Assembly: GCF_900115285.1 (NCBI RefSeq) | Contig: NZ_FOYW01000001.1 | Span: 1,621,859-1,685,858, forward strand | Direction of reading: 5' to 3' | DNA: 64,000 bases | Source of the DNA: Marinobacter daqiaonensis | GTDB lineage: Bacteria; Pseudomonadota; Gammaproteobacteria; Pseudomonadales; Oleiphilaceae | Shown here: one piece after another, positions 35,631-48,527 of the stretch | Position numbering within the stretch: position 1 is the first letter of the stretch | How the letters are laid out: every line of letters starts with the position of its first letter | Notes under the pieces: generated by a model | Databases searched by the model: none | Seen by the model: only the letters and a program-made list of their open reading frames with translations | What the model was told of the DNA's origin: nothing | Position numbers and translations under genes: made by a program

Positions 35631-36337
35631 CTTGCGCCCTCCTGCCCCAGGCGGATGAACAGGGCGATGTCCTTGATCAGCTTGGAAACACCGGCCAGCA
35701 GGATCAGGGCCGAGCCCAGCACCATCATGGCCTTTACCGGCCAGTACTGGATGCCCCAGGTCTCAACCGTGGTTTCGTTCATTGAGTACGAGTTCATGAA
35801 GAAGGTCCAGGAAGTAATCAGAAGCGCGAGCGCGAAGACGAAAAAGAACATGGACGTGAAGATATCCATGCCCACGCGGCCGCGCAGGGGAAGCAGGTTG
35901 TACATCACATCCACCCTGACATGGGCACCGTGGAGCATCGCAAAAGCACCGGCCAGCAGGTACTGCATGCCCAACAGAAGAAAACTGGCCTCATGGACCC
36001 AGATGGTGGGCATGTTGAAGACATAACGCATGACCACCTCGAAAAAATAGAAGCAGACGGCGTTCACGGTCCAGAAAGACACAAACAGACCGGACTTGTC
36101 GCTGATCCAGTCAATGGCCCGGGTGAACCAGTTCACGCCGACATCCTTGTACCGCATGAGGGGATCTTCTTGCTCGGACTGGAATTCACCGACGGTTGTG
36201 GCCGCTTCCTCCTTGACCGGCTCTGAGGTTGAGGCACGCCAGCGATCGAGCGCCATCATGATCAGGGGCATCACCGCCAACCAGCCCCAGTAAGCCCAGT
36301 GGGGCAGAACGAAGCCGAAGCCTTCGAGATCAGACAT
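35627..36337 (-). CDS. TRAP transporter small permease (DctQ-like)
   Basis: This 236-residue protein has four C-terminal membrane helices typical of DctQ (FWTVNAVCFYFFEVVMRYVFNMP, shown in part; MLHGAHVRVDVMYNLLP). An extra N-terminal helix and acidic linker (residues 1-70) make it longer than most. It holds the large permease in place. It starts 66 bases after the binding-protein gene and overlaps the large permease by 4 bases. Confidence 0.92.
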   Translation of the reverse strand: MSDLEGFGFVLPHWAYWGWLAVMPLIMMALDRWRASTSEPVKEEAATTVGEFQSEQEDPLMRYKDVGVNWFTRAIDWISDKSGLFVSFWTVNAVCFYFFEVVMRYVFNMPTIWVHEASFLLLGMQYLLAGAFAMLHGAHVRVDVMYNLLPLRGRVGMDIFTSMFFFVFALALLITSWTFFMNSYSMNETTVETWGIQYWPVKAMMVLGSALILLAGVSKLIKDIALFIRLGQEGAR

Positions 36338-36403
36338 GTTGATTTACCTTTGCCATTGAGAAGGGAGAGCCGAAGCTCTCCCTGTTTTTGATGCTGTCGT
36401 GGC

Positions 36404-37516
36404 TTACATGCCTTCGATGTCTTCCGGCTCGATATAGCCCACCGTCTCGTTCATCATGTAGTCCAGTTGCATATCAAAAATGGCTCGGGCGTCCTCGTCC
36501 TTGTTGGCCCACTTGAACCAGATCGGGATGGCGGCCTTGCGGAAGGTCTCCAGGTCTTCCTGGCTCAACCGGGTAACCGTGTCGCCGGCCTGCTTGAATT
36601 TCTCCATGGCTTCGATGTTGCGCTTCTGGATAGTCAGGTAATGCTTCTGGGAGAAGATACGGACTTCGTCCTCCACCAGCTGCTGCAGTTCGGGCGAGAG
36701 CGCCCGCCATGCACGCAGGTTCACCGTCAGGTCCATCAGATCCACCGGCTGGTAGATGGACATCACACCGGGAGGTCCGAACATGATGTAGTCGGTCACC
36801 TGGGAAAAGCCGAGCTCGTAGTTCACGGCCGGACCGACATAGTCCGCCGCGTCGATGGTGCCTTTCTCCAGGGCCGGGAAGATATCCGAGCCAGGCAGAG
36901 AGACCGTTGATACCCCGAATTGCTGGAACACCTCGGCTACCATGCCGCCGGGCACCCGGATCTTCATGCCCTTGAGGTCTTCGAGGCTGTTGACCGGTTT
37001 CTTGGAGTGGATGATGTTGGCATCGTGCTGGATCGGGCCTACGTAGAAGAGGCCGACTTTCTCATAGATCTCCCGGGTTTTTTCCAGCATGCCCAGGGAA
37101 TAGAACATGGTGTCCCACTGATGGGGCTGGTCGGGACCCGCAGGATAGGATGACAGGAACACGGAGGCTGGAATCTTGCCTGACCAATAAAGCGTGAAGG
37201 GATTCATACCCTGGAGCACGCCATTGCGCACCGCATCAAAGAGGGCGTTATTATCGGCAGCCACCGCCTTGGCGGGGAAACAGCGGAACTTCAACTCGCC
37301 GCCGCTCTTGGCTTCAATACTGTTACACCATTCCTCGAACAGGTCGTAACCCACGGTACCGGCGTCCCACACCGACTGGATCTTCCAGGTCGTGGCAGCG
37401 GCTGCCTGACCAGCCCCCAGGGCAAACGCCCCTGCAAGCGCGGTGGACATCGCCAGGGTTTTGAGGAATCCACGCCGTGGGCGTGCCTTACCGATGTTGC
37501 TCTGTATGTGGTGCAT
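36404..37516 (-). CDS. TRAP transporter substrate-binding protein (DctP/TakP-like), Tat-type signal
   Basis: This 370-residue periplasmic binding protein has a twin-arginine-like leader (RPRRGFLKTLAMSTALAGAF) and mature domain beginning TTWKIQSVWDAG. KGMKIRVPGGMVAEVFQQFGVSTVSLP and GTIDAADYVGPAVNYELGF fit the TakP (2-keto acid) subgroup of DctP. It is the first gene of the operon, starting 303 bases from the divergent GntR gene, with a GGAG ribosome site. The likely ligand is a 2-hydroxy or 2-keto acid such as glycolate or lactate; this is inferred from subgroup and operon. Confidence 0.93.
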   Translation of the reverse strand: MHHIQSNIGKARPRRGFLKTLAMSTALAGAFALGAGQAAAATTWKIQSVWDAGTVGYDLFEEWCNSIEAKSGGELKFRCFPAKAVAADNNALFDAVRNGVLQGMNPFTLYWSGKIPASVFLSSYPAGPDQPHQWDTMFYSLGMLEKTREIYEKVGLFYVGPIQHDANIIHSKKPVNSLEDLKGMKIRVPGGMVAEVFQQFGVSTVSLPGSDIFPALEKGTIDAADYVGPAVNYELGFSQVTDYIMFGPPGVMSIYQPVDLMDLTVNLRAWRALSPELQQLVEDEVRIFSQKHYLTIQKRNIEAMEKFKQAGDTVTRLSQEDLETFRKAAIPIWFKWANKDEDARAIFDMQLDYMMNETVGYIEPEDIEGM

Positions 37517-37682
37517 CGATCAGTCTCCAGCTTATTTGTTTTTGTTTAGCTTTTTTCGTAACACATGAACTTGGTGTTTCACTATCGTCGGAGAGCAGCA
37601 GGGGCGCGGTTGCGCAAGGAATGAGCTGTCCCCGTATTGCCGGATGATCGTAGCGCCATGATTTCAAGTCCAGCAAAATGGC

Positions 37683-37698
37683 AACTGGTCAGACCACT
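37683..37698. promoter_or_regulatory. FadR/GlcC-type operator 1
   Basis: AACTGGTCAGACCACT contains the perfect dyad TGGTC-A-GACCA (37686-37696), the FadR/PdhR/GlcC-subfamily operator form TGGTnnnACCA. It lies in the 302-base region between the TRAP operon and the divergent GntR gene, on the TRAP side. Binding by the GntR-family protein is inferred. Confidence 0.7.
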
Positions 37699-37796
37699 TT
37701 ATGAAGCCATTTCTATGGACCTTGAACAGCCAATACCTGATAGTTACCGGAACTTGCAGAGGAAAATCCCCCGATGCCAACTTCACCAGCGAGGGG

Positions 37797-37809
37797 CTGG
37801 TCTGACCAG
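37797..37809. promoter_or_regulatory. FadR/GlcC-type operator 2
   Basis: CTGGTCTGACCAG is a perfect dyad ending 9 bases before the GntR start codon (37819), and it shares TGGTCnGACCA with operator 1, about 112 bases away. Its position over the translation start suggests autoregulation. Confidence 0.7.
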
Positions 37810-37818
37810 TAAAAACCG

Positions 37819-38571
37819 ATGAATCAGAAATCCGTGCCCGTGGCAAAAGCCATCGCCGATCGGATCGAGCGCTTGATCCTCGACGGCGGTCTTGCCCCCG
37901 AAGAAAAGATCCCCTCCGAGCGTCAGCTGGCCCTGCGAATGGGGGTTTCCCGTTCCATTGTCCGCGAGGCGCTGCATGAACTGCACGGGCGGGGCGTGAT
38001 TGAGACCCAGCATGGAAGGGGCTCCTTTGTCGCCCACATCGTGCCGGAACCGGGCATGGAAACGCCTTTGATGCGGCTATTCACCGGTCACACCCGTACC
38101 CTCTATGACCTGCTGGAAGTGCGCGAACAGCTGGAGGGCCAGGCGGCCCGACTGGCAGCGCAACGGGCCACCTCCAGGGACCGCCATCGTATAACGAAGG
38201 CCTACGACGCCATGCAGGCGGCCGATCCCCTCACCAACGCCGGACTCGACCATGCGTTTCATCTTGCAATTGTGGAAGCCTCCCACAACCCGGTACTGGT
38301 GCATGTGCTCGACAGCCTTAAAAGCCTGATGCTGATGACGGTACAGGCCTCTGTGACGAACCTGAGTCCCCGGGAACCCTTCAAGAAACAGATCGATCAG
38401 CATCATCGCAAGATCTATCAGGCGATCATGAAGGGTCAGCCACAGGCCGCGCAGCGCGCAGCCACAGCCCATGTCCGCCATGTCTCGGAATCCATGCGGG
38501 AGATTGAAGAAAATGAACACCCTATTATCCGGTCAGGGCCGGTAAGCCGTCATAGCCACCAAAATGGTTGA
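37819..38571 (+). CDS. GntR/FadR-family regulator of the TRAP-glc operon (GlcC/LldR-like)
   Basis: This 250-residue regulator has an N-terminal winged HTH (residues about 10-75; ERQLALRMGVSRSIVREALHEL) and a C-terminal FCD ligand domain (EVREQLEGQAARLAAQ; DHAFHLAIVEASHNPVLVHVLDSL, shown in part; and a final AHVRHVSESM). FCD domains bind carboxylic acids through a metal. It is divergent from the transport-glycolate operon, and two matching operators lie between them, so it most likely senses a 2-hydroxy or keto acid and controls both directions. No strong ribosome site is visible, possibly because operator 2 occupies it. Confidence 0.9.
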   Translation: MNQKSVPVAKAIADRIERLILDGGLAPEEKIPSERQLALRMGVSRSIVREALHELHGRGVIETQHGRGSFVAHIVPEPGMETPLMRLFTGHTRTLYDLLEVREQLEGQAARLAAQRATSRDRHRITKAYDAMQAADPLTNAGLDHAFHLAIVEASHNPVLVHVLDSLKSLMLMTVQASVTNLSPREPFKKQIDQHHRKIYQAIMKGQPQAAQRAATAHVRHVSESMREIEENEHPIIRSGPVSRHSHQNG

Positions 38572-38720
38572 TTTAAGGAAGCCTCTCCGTAAAACTGTGC
38601 GCCACCGTGACGGCCACCGGGTTGGTGCCAATCACAGGCGTTCACTTTATAGCGACACAGGGTGACCGGGACGGACTCCCCAAAACCCGTCAGCCGTTTA
38701 CCAAGTTCCGGGAGTGCCAG

Positions 38721-39491
38721 ATGGCGGATATCGCCCCCCTTATCTGCAGGGACATCCACAAGACCTTCGACCAGAATGAAGTGCTCAAGGGTATTTCCCT
38801 TGAGACCCGTAAAGGCGACGTGGTGTCACTGATCGGTAGTTCGGGATCCGGCAAGAGCACCTTCCTGCGATGCATCAACCTGCTGGAAACCCCCACGTCG
38901 GGCGACATTATCGTGCAGGGCGACCCCATCCGCTTCAAAACGGATCGCAGGGGCGAGCGTGTTCCCGCGGACAACAGGCAGGTGGAACAGATTCGCGCGA
39001 AACTTTCCATGGTGTTCCAGGGATTCAATCTCTGGTCCCACATGACAGTGCTGGAAAACGTCATCGAGGCGCCGATCCATGTGCTGAAAGTGCCCCGGAA
39101 GGAGGCAATCGAGCGCGCAGAGGCCTATCTTTACAAGGTAGGCATCTACGAGCGCAAGGACTATTATCCGGCTCAGATGTCGGGAGGACAGCAACAACGT
39201 GCCGCCATTGCGCGGGCCCTGGCCATGGAGCCGGACGTCATGCTGTTCGATGAACCGACCTCCGCCCTGGACCCCGAGCTGGTGGGAGAGGTGTTGAGGG
39301 TCATGCAGGGGCTGGCCGAAGAGGGGCGAACCATGATTGTGGTCACCCACGAGATGGCCTTTGCCCGTGACGTGTCCACCCAGGTCCTTTTCTTGCATCA
39401 GGGTGTGATCGAAGAACAGGGAAGCCCTGACAAGGTCTTCGACAACCCGGATTCGGAGCGCATGCAGCAGTTCCTTGCGCCCCGGTTCTGA
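38721..39491 (+). CDS. Basic amino acid ABC transporter ATPase (HisP/AotP-like)
   Basis: The start is ATG 38721 (GGGAG upstream); an open frame back to 38607 lacks support. The 256-residue ATPase contains Walker [10 protein letters not shown], signature MSGGQQQR, Walker [13 protein letters not shown]-loop (VFQGFNLW) and H-loop VTHEM, as in HisP/ArtP/AotP. It drives import of arginine or ornithine through the two permeases encoded after it. It heads a plus-strand operon that ends with astE, which ties the imported amino acid to arginine catabolism. Confidence 0.95.
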   Translation: MADIAPLICRDIHKTFDQNEVLKGISLETRKGDVVSLIGSSGSGKSTFLRCINLLETPTSGDIIVQGDPIRFKTDRRGERVPADNRQVEQIRAKLSMVFQGFNLWSHMTVLENVIEAPIHVLKVPRKEAIERAEAYLYKVGIYERKDYYPAQMSGGQQQRAAIARALAMEPDVMLFDEPTSALDPELVGEVLRVMQGLAEEGRTMIVVTHEMAFARDVSTQVLFLHQGVIEEQGSPDKVFDNPDSERMQQFLAPRF

Positions 39492-39549
39492 AAACCGGAA
39501 AAAACCGACAAACGATAACCCCTGAAATCGCAACCACTGGAGAAACCCG

Positions 39550-40305
39550 ATGAAAAAACTGATTGTTGCAGCGGGATGCGCCCTGGCCATGATGGCCGGC
39601 ACGTTACAGGCCAAGGAATGGGACACGATCCGAATCGCTTTTGACGTGCCCTACGAGCCCTTTGAATACCGGGACGAGGACGGCAACCTGACCGGCTTCG
39701 AAGTGGAGCTGGCAGAAGCCATGTGCGACGAACTCAAGGCCGACTGCGAATTCGTGATCCAGGCCTGGGACGGCATGATTCCCGGCCTGCTGGCACGCAA
39801 GTTCGACGCCATCATGTCCTCCATGTCCATCACCGAGGAGCGGGCCGAGCGGGTTCTGTTCTCGGAGCCCTACTACAACACCCCGGGCGGATGGTTCGGC
39901 CGTGAGGGCTTCGCCGTTGACGTGACCGACAAGTCCGCGATGGAAGGCAAGACCGTGGGCGTGCAGCGTGGCACCACCATGGACACCTACGTCACCGAGG
40001 AGCTCGGCGGCACTGTGACCATCAAGCGTTATACCACAGCCGATGACATGGTTCTCGATCTCGAAGGTCAGCGCCTGGACGTGGTCTTCGTGGACTACCC
40101 GGTCGGCGAGCAGACCATTCTCACCAAGGAAGGCTTCAAGGAAGTGGGCGAGCCAGTCAAGCTGGGACAGGGCGTTGGCGTTGCCATGCGCAAGCGTGAC
40201 CAGGGCCTGGCGGACATGGTCAATGGCGCCCTGCGCAAGCTCAAGAACGATGGCACCTACGATGCCATCATGCAGAAGTATTTCGAATACGACATCAAGA
40301 TGTAA
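39550..40305 (+). CDS. Arginine/ornithine periplasmic binding protein (AotJ/ArgT-like)
   Basis: This 251-residue periplasmic protein has an N-terminal signal ending at about LQA. The type-2 binding fold is clear: YEPFEYRDEDGNLTGFEVELA, MSSMSITEERAERVLFSEPY and GVQRGTTMDTYV. The ligand-contact pattern and context suit basic amino acids. The gene lies 58 bases after the ATPase gene, with a GGAG ribosome site. Its 3' end carries a 10-bp hairpin before the permease genes. Confidence 0.93.
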   Translation: MKKLIVAAGCALAMMAGTLQAKEWDTIRIAFDVPYEPFEYRDEDGNLTGFEVELAEAMCDELKADCEFVIQAWDGMIPGLLARKFDAIMSSMSITEERAERVLFSEPYYNTPGGWFGREGFAVDVTDKSAMEGKTVGVQRGTTMDTYVTEELGGTVTIKRYTTADDMVLDLEGQRLDVVFVDYPVGEQTILTKEGFKEVGEPVKLGQGVGVAMRKRDQGLADMVNGALRKLKNDGTYDAIMQKYFEYDIKM

Positions 40306-40314
40306 GCCATCTGG

Positions 40315-40340
40315 GGTGGCCGGCAACCTCGCCGGCCACC
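40315..40340 (+). promoter_or_regulatory. Intercistronic hairpin after the binding-protein gene
   Basis: GGTGGCCGGC (40315-40324) and GCCGGCCACC (40331-40340) are perfect 10-bp complements around AACCTC, with no T tract. Hairpins at this position stabilise the binding-protein mRNA and lower permease expression in systems such as malE-malF (established analogy). Confidence 0.75.
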
Positions 40341-40359
40341 GATGACTGGATTTCCCCGC

Positions 40360-41067
40360 ATGATCGACCTGAAAGGCTACGGCCCGGCACTCGCCGAAGG
40401 TGCCGTTGTCACTATTGAGCTGGCTCTGCTTTCACTGCTGCTTGCCCTTGTTCTTGGGTTGGCCGGAGCCGTCGCCAAACTCTCCCGGAACCGACTCGCC
40501 AAGGGCATCGCCACCACCTACACCACCATCATACGTGGGGTGCCGGACCTGGTGATGATGATGCTTTTCTACTATGGCGGCCAGGTCGCGGTGAACATGC
40601 TGTCCGACTGGCTCTATATCCAGTTCCAGATTGACTGGTTCCTGCAGTTCGACCCGTTCATTTCCGGCGTACTCACCATTGGCCTGATCTTCGGCGCCTA
40701 CATGGCGGAAACCTTCCGCGGCGCCTTCCTGGCGGTGGAAGCCGGGCAGATCGAAGCGGCCAGGGCTTATGGATTCAGCCGCTGGCACACCTTCCGCCGG
40801 ATCATGGTGCCGCAGATGCTGCGCCATGCGCTGCCCGGTCTCGGCAATAACTGGCAGGTACTGCTCAAGACCACGGCGCTGGTGTCCATTATTGGTCTGA
40901 CCGACATGGTCCGGGTTGCGGAGGAAGCCGCCAAGGCGGAGCGCTCCCCCTTCCTCTTCTTTATCCCGGTGGCCGCGGTGTACCTGGCCCTCACCGCGGT
41001 ATCCGAACTCTTCATCAAGTGGCTGAACCGGCGCGCCAACGTCGGTGTGGTTCAGGGAGGTGGCTGA
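40360..41067 (+). CDS. Basic amino acid ABC permease (HisQ/AotQ-like)
   Basis: This is a 235-residue HisQ-type permease with 5 membrane helices and the EAA loop GQIEAARAYGFSRWHTFRRIMVPQM. ATG 40360 gives the normal N-terminus MIDLKGYGPALAEGA; an upstream ATG at 40342 directly follows the hairpin and is less likely. It forms the channel with the next gene product. The next gene begins 1 base after its stop. Confidence 0.93.
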   Translation: MIDLKGYGPALAEGAVVTIELALLSLLLALVLGLAGAVAKLSRNRLAKGIATTYTTIIRGVPDLVMMMLFYYGGQVAVNMLSDWLYIQFQIDWFLQFDPFISGVLTIGLIFGAYMAETFRGAFLAVEAGQIEAARAYGFSRWHTFRRIMVPQMLRHALPGLGNNWQVLLKTTALVSIIGLTDMVRVAEEAAKAERSPFLFFIPVAAVYLALTAVSELFIKWLNRRANVGVVQGGG

Positions 41068-41068
41068 G

Positions 41069-41791
41069 ATGCTGGAGACCATCACCTCCTGGCTGGACCA
41101 GAACGAGATTTTCACCACCATGACCATGCTGGAGTACTGGCAGGGGCTGGTGAACACGGTGCAACTGGTATTCCTGTCCCTGGTGATCGGGCTGGTGGTG
41201 GCCATACCCCTGGCAATCCTGCGCACCAACCGGCATTGGTGGATATCCGGGCCGGTGTGGTGCTACACCTACCTGTTCCGCGGTACGCCGCTGCTGATTC
41301 AGCTGTACATCATCTATTACGGCCTGGCCCAGATTCCCGGCATCCAGGAAACCTTCTGGTGGGCGATCTTCCGGGAACCGTTCTACCCGGCCCTGCTGGC
41401 GTTCACACTCAACACCGCCGCCTACACCACGGAGATTTTCCGCGGTGCCATCGCGGCAACACCCCAGGGTGAAATCGAGGCCGCCAAGGCCTATGGCATG
41501 AGCTGGTTCCTGCGACTGCGCCGCATTGTGCTCCCCAGTGCCGCGAGGCGGGCGGTGCAGGCCTATTCCAATGAGGTCATCTTCATGCTCCATGCCAGCG
41601 CCATTGCCAGCGTGGTCACCATCGTCGATCTGACCGGTGCCGCCCGCAACATCTACTCCCGCTTTTACGCTCCCTTTGAAGCCTTTATCGCCGTGGCACT
41701 GATCTACATGGCCCTCACCTTCCTGCTGGTCTTCGCCTTCCGCAAGCTGGAGAACCACCTGCTCAGGCACCAGCGGCCAGCGGGGAACTAG
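41069..41791 (+). CDS. Basic amino acid ABC permease (HisM/AotM-like)
   Basis: The start is ATG 41069, with GGGAGG about 7-9 bases upstream. The 240-residue protein has 5 membrane helices and the EAA loop GEIEAAKAYGMSWFLRLRRIVLPSA. It pairs with the HisQ-like protein as heterodimeric channel. The 4-base spacing to the AstE start ties transporter and catabolic gene into one transcript. Confidence 0.93.
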   Translation: MLETITSWLDQNEIFTTMTMLEYWQGLVNTVQLVFLSLVIGLVVAIPLAILRTNRHWWISGPVWCYTYLFRGTPLLIQLYIIYYGLAQIPGIQETFWWAIFREPFYPALLAFTLNTAAYTTEIFRGAIAATPQGEIEAAKAYGMSWFLRLRRIVLPSAARRAVQAYSNEVIFMLHASAIASVVTIVDLTGAARNIYSRFYAPFEAFIAVALIYMALTFLLVFAFRKLENHLLRHQRPAGN

Positions 41792-41795
41792 AGTG

Positions 41796-42824
41796 ATGGA
41801 CCGGGCCAGGGATCTGTTTGACGGCCAGCCCGACTGGCTGGCTCACACCCTTGCCCTGGGAGCTGCGGATTGTTCCGTTCTAACCGTGACACTCTCCCAA
41901 GGTGACCAGGTGCACCGGCTGGGCACCGGCCTGCTGGAGATACGCCCGGCCGCGCTGGTACAAAAGGGCCCTGCCCTGATTCTGTCCGCCGGCATCCACG
42001 GCAACGAAACCGCCCCCGTCGAACTGCTGAACCGCTTTGTGGGCGAACTGCTGCAGGGCGCGTGGTGTCCATCGGTTCCGGTACTGCTGGTCCTCGGCAA
42101 TCCGCCGGCCATGGTGGTGGAAGAGCGCTTCCTGGAGCACAACCTGAACCGTTTATTCACGGGCGCCCACCGGCAGGCAGCAGCCGGGTATGAAGCCCGG
42201 AGGGCAGCACGCCTGGAAGGGGCCTGTCTCAGCTTTCACAAGGCCTTCCCCGGGCCTGTGCAGCATTACGACCTGCACACAGCGATACGCCCGTCGAAGC
42301 GCGAGAGGTTCGCGCTCTACCCGTTTGTTGAAGGTCGCCGGGTTCCGGAAACGGAGCTGGCCTTTCTCGGGGAGGCAGGGATAGGCACTCTGGTGCTGCA
42401 ACACAGGCCGGCCACCACGTTTTCCTCCTTCACCGCCGCGGCGCTGGGGGCAGAGAGCTTCACCCTGGAGCTGGGCAGGGTAAGGCCGTTCGGTCAGAAC
42501 GACCTGTCCGGCCTGGACGCCCTGGGAACAGCGCTGGAACGGCTGGCAAGCGGCCAACCCTCACCGCGGATTCCCGAGACTGACTGGCCGGAGAGGTTCG
42601 AAGTGATTCACGAAATCCTCAATACCGGAGAGGGGTTCCGCTTCCACATCGCCGACGATGTGGCCAACTTTACCCTCTACCCTCCGGGCACCCTGATCTG
42701 GGAAGACGACACCACCCGGTACCGGGTCGGTGCCGAGCCGGAGGCCATTGTCTTCCCGAACCCGAGAGTGCCGGTGGGGCACCGTGTCGGGCTCATGATC
42801 CGCTCGTGTACCTGTGACCACTAA
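41796..42824 (+). CDS. astE: Succinylglutamate desuccinylase
   Basis: This 342-residue zinc enzyme performs the last step of the arginine succinyltransferase pathway, splitting N-succinylglutamate to succinate and glutamate. The zinc ligands are visible: His and Glu in [11 protein letters not shown] (residues about 67-70) and His in HYDLHTAIR (about 160). A GTG at 41793 is an alternative start one codon earlier. Unlike in E. coli, astE here is separated from astCADB and rides at the end of the transporter operon; its 3' end overlaps astB by 4 bases, tail to tail. Confidence 0.95.
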   Translation: MDRARDLFDGQPDWLAHTLALGAADCSVLTVTLSQGDQVHRLGTGLLEIRPAALVQKGPALILSAGIHGNETAPVELLNRFVGELLQGAWCPSVPVLLVLGNPPAMVVEERFLEHNLNRLFTGAHRQAAAGYEARRAARLEGACLSFHKAFPGPVQHYDLHTAIRPSKRERFALYPFVEGRRVPETELAFLGEAGIGTLVLQHRPATTFSSFTAAALGAESFTLELGRVRPFGQNDLSGLDALGTALERLASGQPSPRIPETDWPERFEVIHEILNTGEGFRFHIADDVANFTLYPPGTLIWEDDTTRYRVGAEPEAIVFPNPRVPVGHRVGLMIRSCTCDH

Positions 42825-44194
42825 TGCTGGAAATCGTAAATGGACCCCAGCCCGAGAATGCCCGTCAGTTCGTCCAGGGCGTGGCGGGATTCCTGCAGTA
42901 GCGCGGGGTCGGACAGGTCCGCCGGTAAAAGCTGCTCCCTGTAGTGGCCCTGGACCCAGGCCACAAGACGGTCATAAAGTTCGTCGGTCAGCAGTACCCC
43001 GGGATTCATGGCAGCCACGGCTTCACCCGGCAGGGCCACCCTCAGCCGAAGGCAGGCGGGGCCTCCGCCGTTTCGCATGGACTGGCGCAGATCAAACGTC
43101 TCGATAGCCGTCACCGGATTGTCCGCCGCCAGCAGACGGTCGAGATAACGGTTCACCGAGGCCACCTCCCGGCACTCCCCCGGCACCACCAGCAGCATCC
43201 CCGCCTCCGTCGTCAGCAGCTGGCTGTTGAACAGATAGGAAGAAACGGCGTCATCCAGAGGCACCTCCGCCGACGTCACCCGGATGGTTTCCAGGGGGAC
43301 CTCCCCCAGCTTTTCCCGGATTTCTGCCAGTAGGGGCTGCTCGTTCAGAAACGCCTGCTCGTGGTAGAACAGCAGGTTCTCATTGCCCACCGCAATGACG
43401 TCGTTATGGAACACCCCGGCATCGATGGCGGCGGGGTTCTGCTGGGCAAACACTGCCCGCCCCGGCTTGAGCCCGTTCAGCCGGGCCACGGCCCGGGAGG
43501 CCTCCAGTGTCTGGCGCGCGGGATATCGCTTCGGACGGGCAGCCCGGCGGTCAAACGCCACCTGGCCGTAGCAGAACAGCTCCACACCCGGCGAACCATG
43601 ACTGCCACACAACCGGGTGTGGTTGGCGGCACCCTCGTCCCCGAACTGTGGCATCGCTGGCAAGGCCGGATGATGGGTAAACCACGCCTCGTCGGTAAAC
43701 ACCGAGCGCAGGATGCGGCCGGTCGTTTCCGCCTCGAGGGAGCGATGAAAACTCGATGCGAGATTCGCAGGGGTGAAATGTACCCGGTGGTCCACGGTAT
43801 CCGGCACCGGCGACACGGTCGCTGCATTGGCGGTCCACATGGAGGACGCCGAACTTACCGCCGCAAGCAGCTCGGGGGCTTCGCCGTCCACCTGGGCCAG
43901 GATCATCCTGTCCGAACCGCTATAGCCCAGTCTGCGCAGGGTCGGCATATGGGGCCTTTCCTGGGGCGGCAGCACGCCCTGCAGGATGCCCCTGTCCGAG
44001 AGTGCTTTCATTTTTGCCAGCCCCTGCAGGGCAGCTTCCCTGGGGCTGGAGGGCTGGTTCGCGTTGGCGCCGGAGGCAAGGTTCCCCCGGGCGAGCCCGG
44101 CGTAATTGTGGGTGGGCCCGACCAGACCATCGAGGTTGAGCTCGCGGGCGGGCATCTCGACATGCCTGGCCGCAGGCGGATCAAACATATCCAT
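42821..44194 (-). CDS. astB: N-succinylarginine dihydrolase
   Basis: This 457-residue enzyme converts N-succinylarginine to N-succinylornithine, CO2 and two ammonia. The N-terminus [21 protein letters not shown], the [13 protein letters not shown] segment with catalytic-fold residues and [12 protein letters not shown] (the nucleophilic Cys region) match AstB. Ribosome site GGGAGTGGAG precedes ATG. It follows astD by 69 bases in the minus-strand astCADB series. Confidence 0.97.
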   Translation of the reverse strand: MDMFDPPAARHVEMPARELNLDGLVGPTHNYAGLARGNLASGANANQPSSPREAALQGLAKMKALSDRGILQGVLPPQERPHMPTLRRLGYSGSDRMILAQVDGEAPELLAAVSSASSMWTANAATVSPVPDTVDHRVHFTPANLASSFHRSLEAETTGRILRSVFTDEAWFTHHPALPAMPQFGDEGAANHTRLCGSHGSPGVELFCYGQVAFDRRAARPKRYPARQTLEASRAVARLNGLKPGRAVFAQQNPAAIDAGVFHNDVIAVGNENLLFYHEQAFLNEQPLLAEIREKLGEVPLETIRVTSAEVPLDDAVSSYLFNSQLLTTEAGMLLVVPGECREVASVNRYLDRLLAADNPVTAIETFDLRQSMRNGGGPACLRLRVALPGEAVAAMNPGVLLTDELYDRLVAWVQGHYREQLLPADLSDPALLQESRHALDELTGILGLGSIYDFQH

Positions 44195-44263
44195 ACAACT
44201 CCACTCCCGGATGGCCTCAGAGAAAGTGACTGCGAAGGGGGCCCTGTTCGACCGACAGGGTCA

Positions 44264-46829
<2,566 letters not shown>

Positions 46830-46890
46830 GGCTGGCCCTCTTTGGAGACTGGAGTTCAGGAGCAGGGGGCGGACCTCCCCGAAAACCTTG

Positions 46891-47217
46891 GAGGCTGGCT
46901 CCTACAGCTTACGCCCGGTCCTACCTGTAGGAGCTGGCCTGCCAGCGAAGAGGGTATCCCGGAGGATGCGGTGCCCGCCCCCCTCGCCAGCAGGCTGGCT
47001 CCTACAGACACGCCCCCCTCTCGACTCTACCTGTAGGAGCTGGCCTGCCAGCGAAGAGGGTATCCCTGAGGATGCGGTGCCTGCCTCCTCGCCAGCAGGC
47101 TGGCTCCTACAGGTCACGCCCCCCTCTCGACTCTACCTGTAGGAGCTGGCCTGCCAGCGAAGAGGGTATCCCTGAGGATGCGGTGCCTGCCTCCTCGCCA
47201 GCAGGCTGGCTCCTACA
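46891..47217. repeat. REP/BIME array 1, three 106-bp units between astC and astA
   Basis: TGTAGGAGCTGGCCTGCCAGCGA begins at 46926, 47032 and 47138, a constant 106-bp period. Each unit ends with the inverted partner GCCAGCAGGCTGGCTCCTACAG, so a unit is two facing REPs. A lone half-unit (GAGGCTGGCTCCTACAG) lies at 46891-46907. The palindromes give strong stem loops. The array is inside the ast gene series and may lessen read-through from astC to astA. Confidence 0.9.
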
Positions 47218-47225
47218 GTCACTCC

Positions 47226-48494
<1,269 letters not shown>

Positions 48495-48527
48495 CTATGA
48501 TACGTCAGTCAACGAGCGTCTGGAAAA

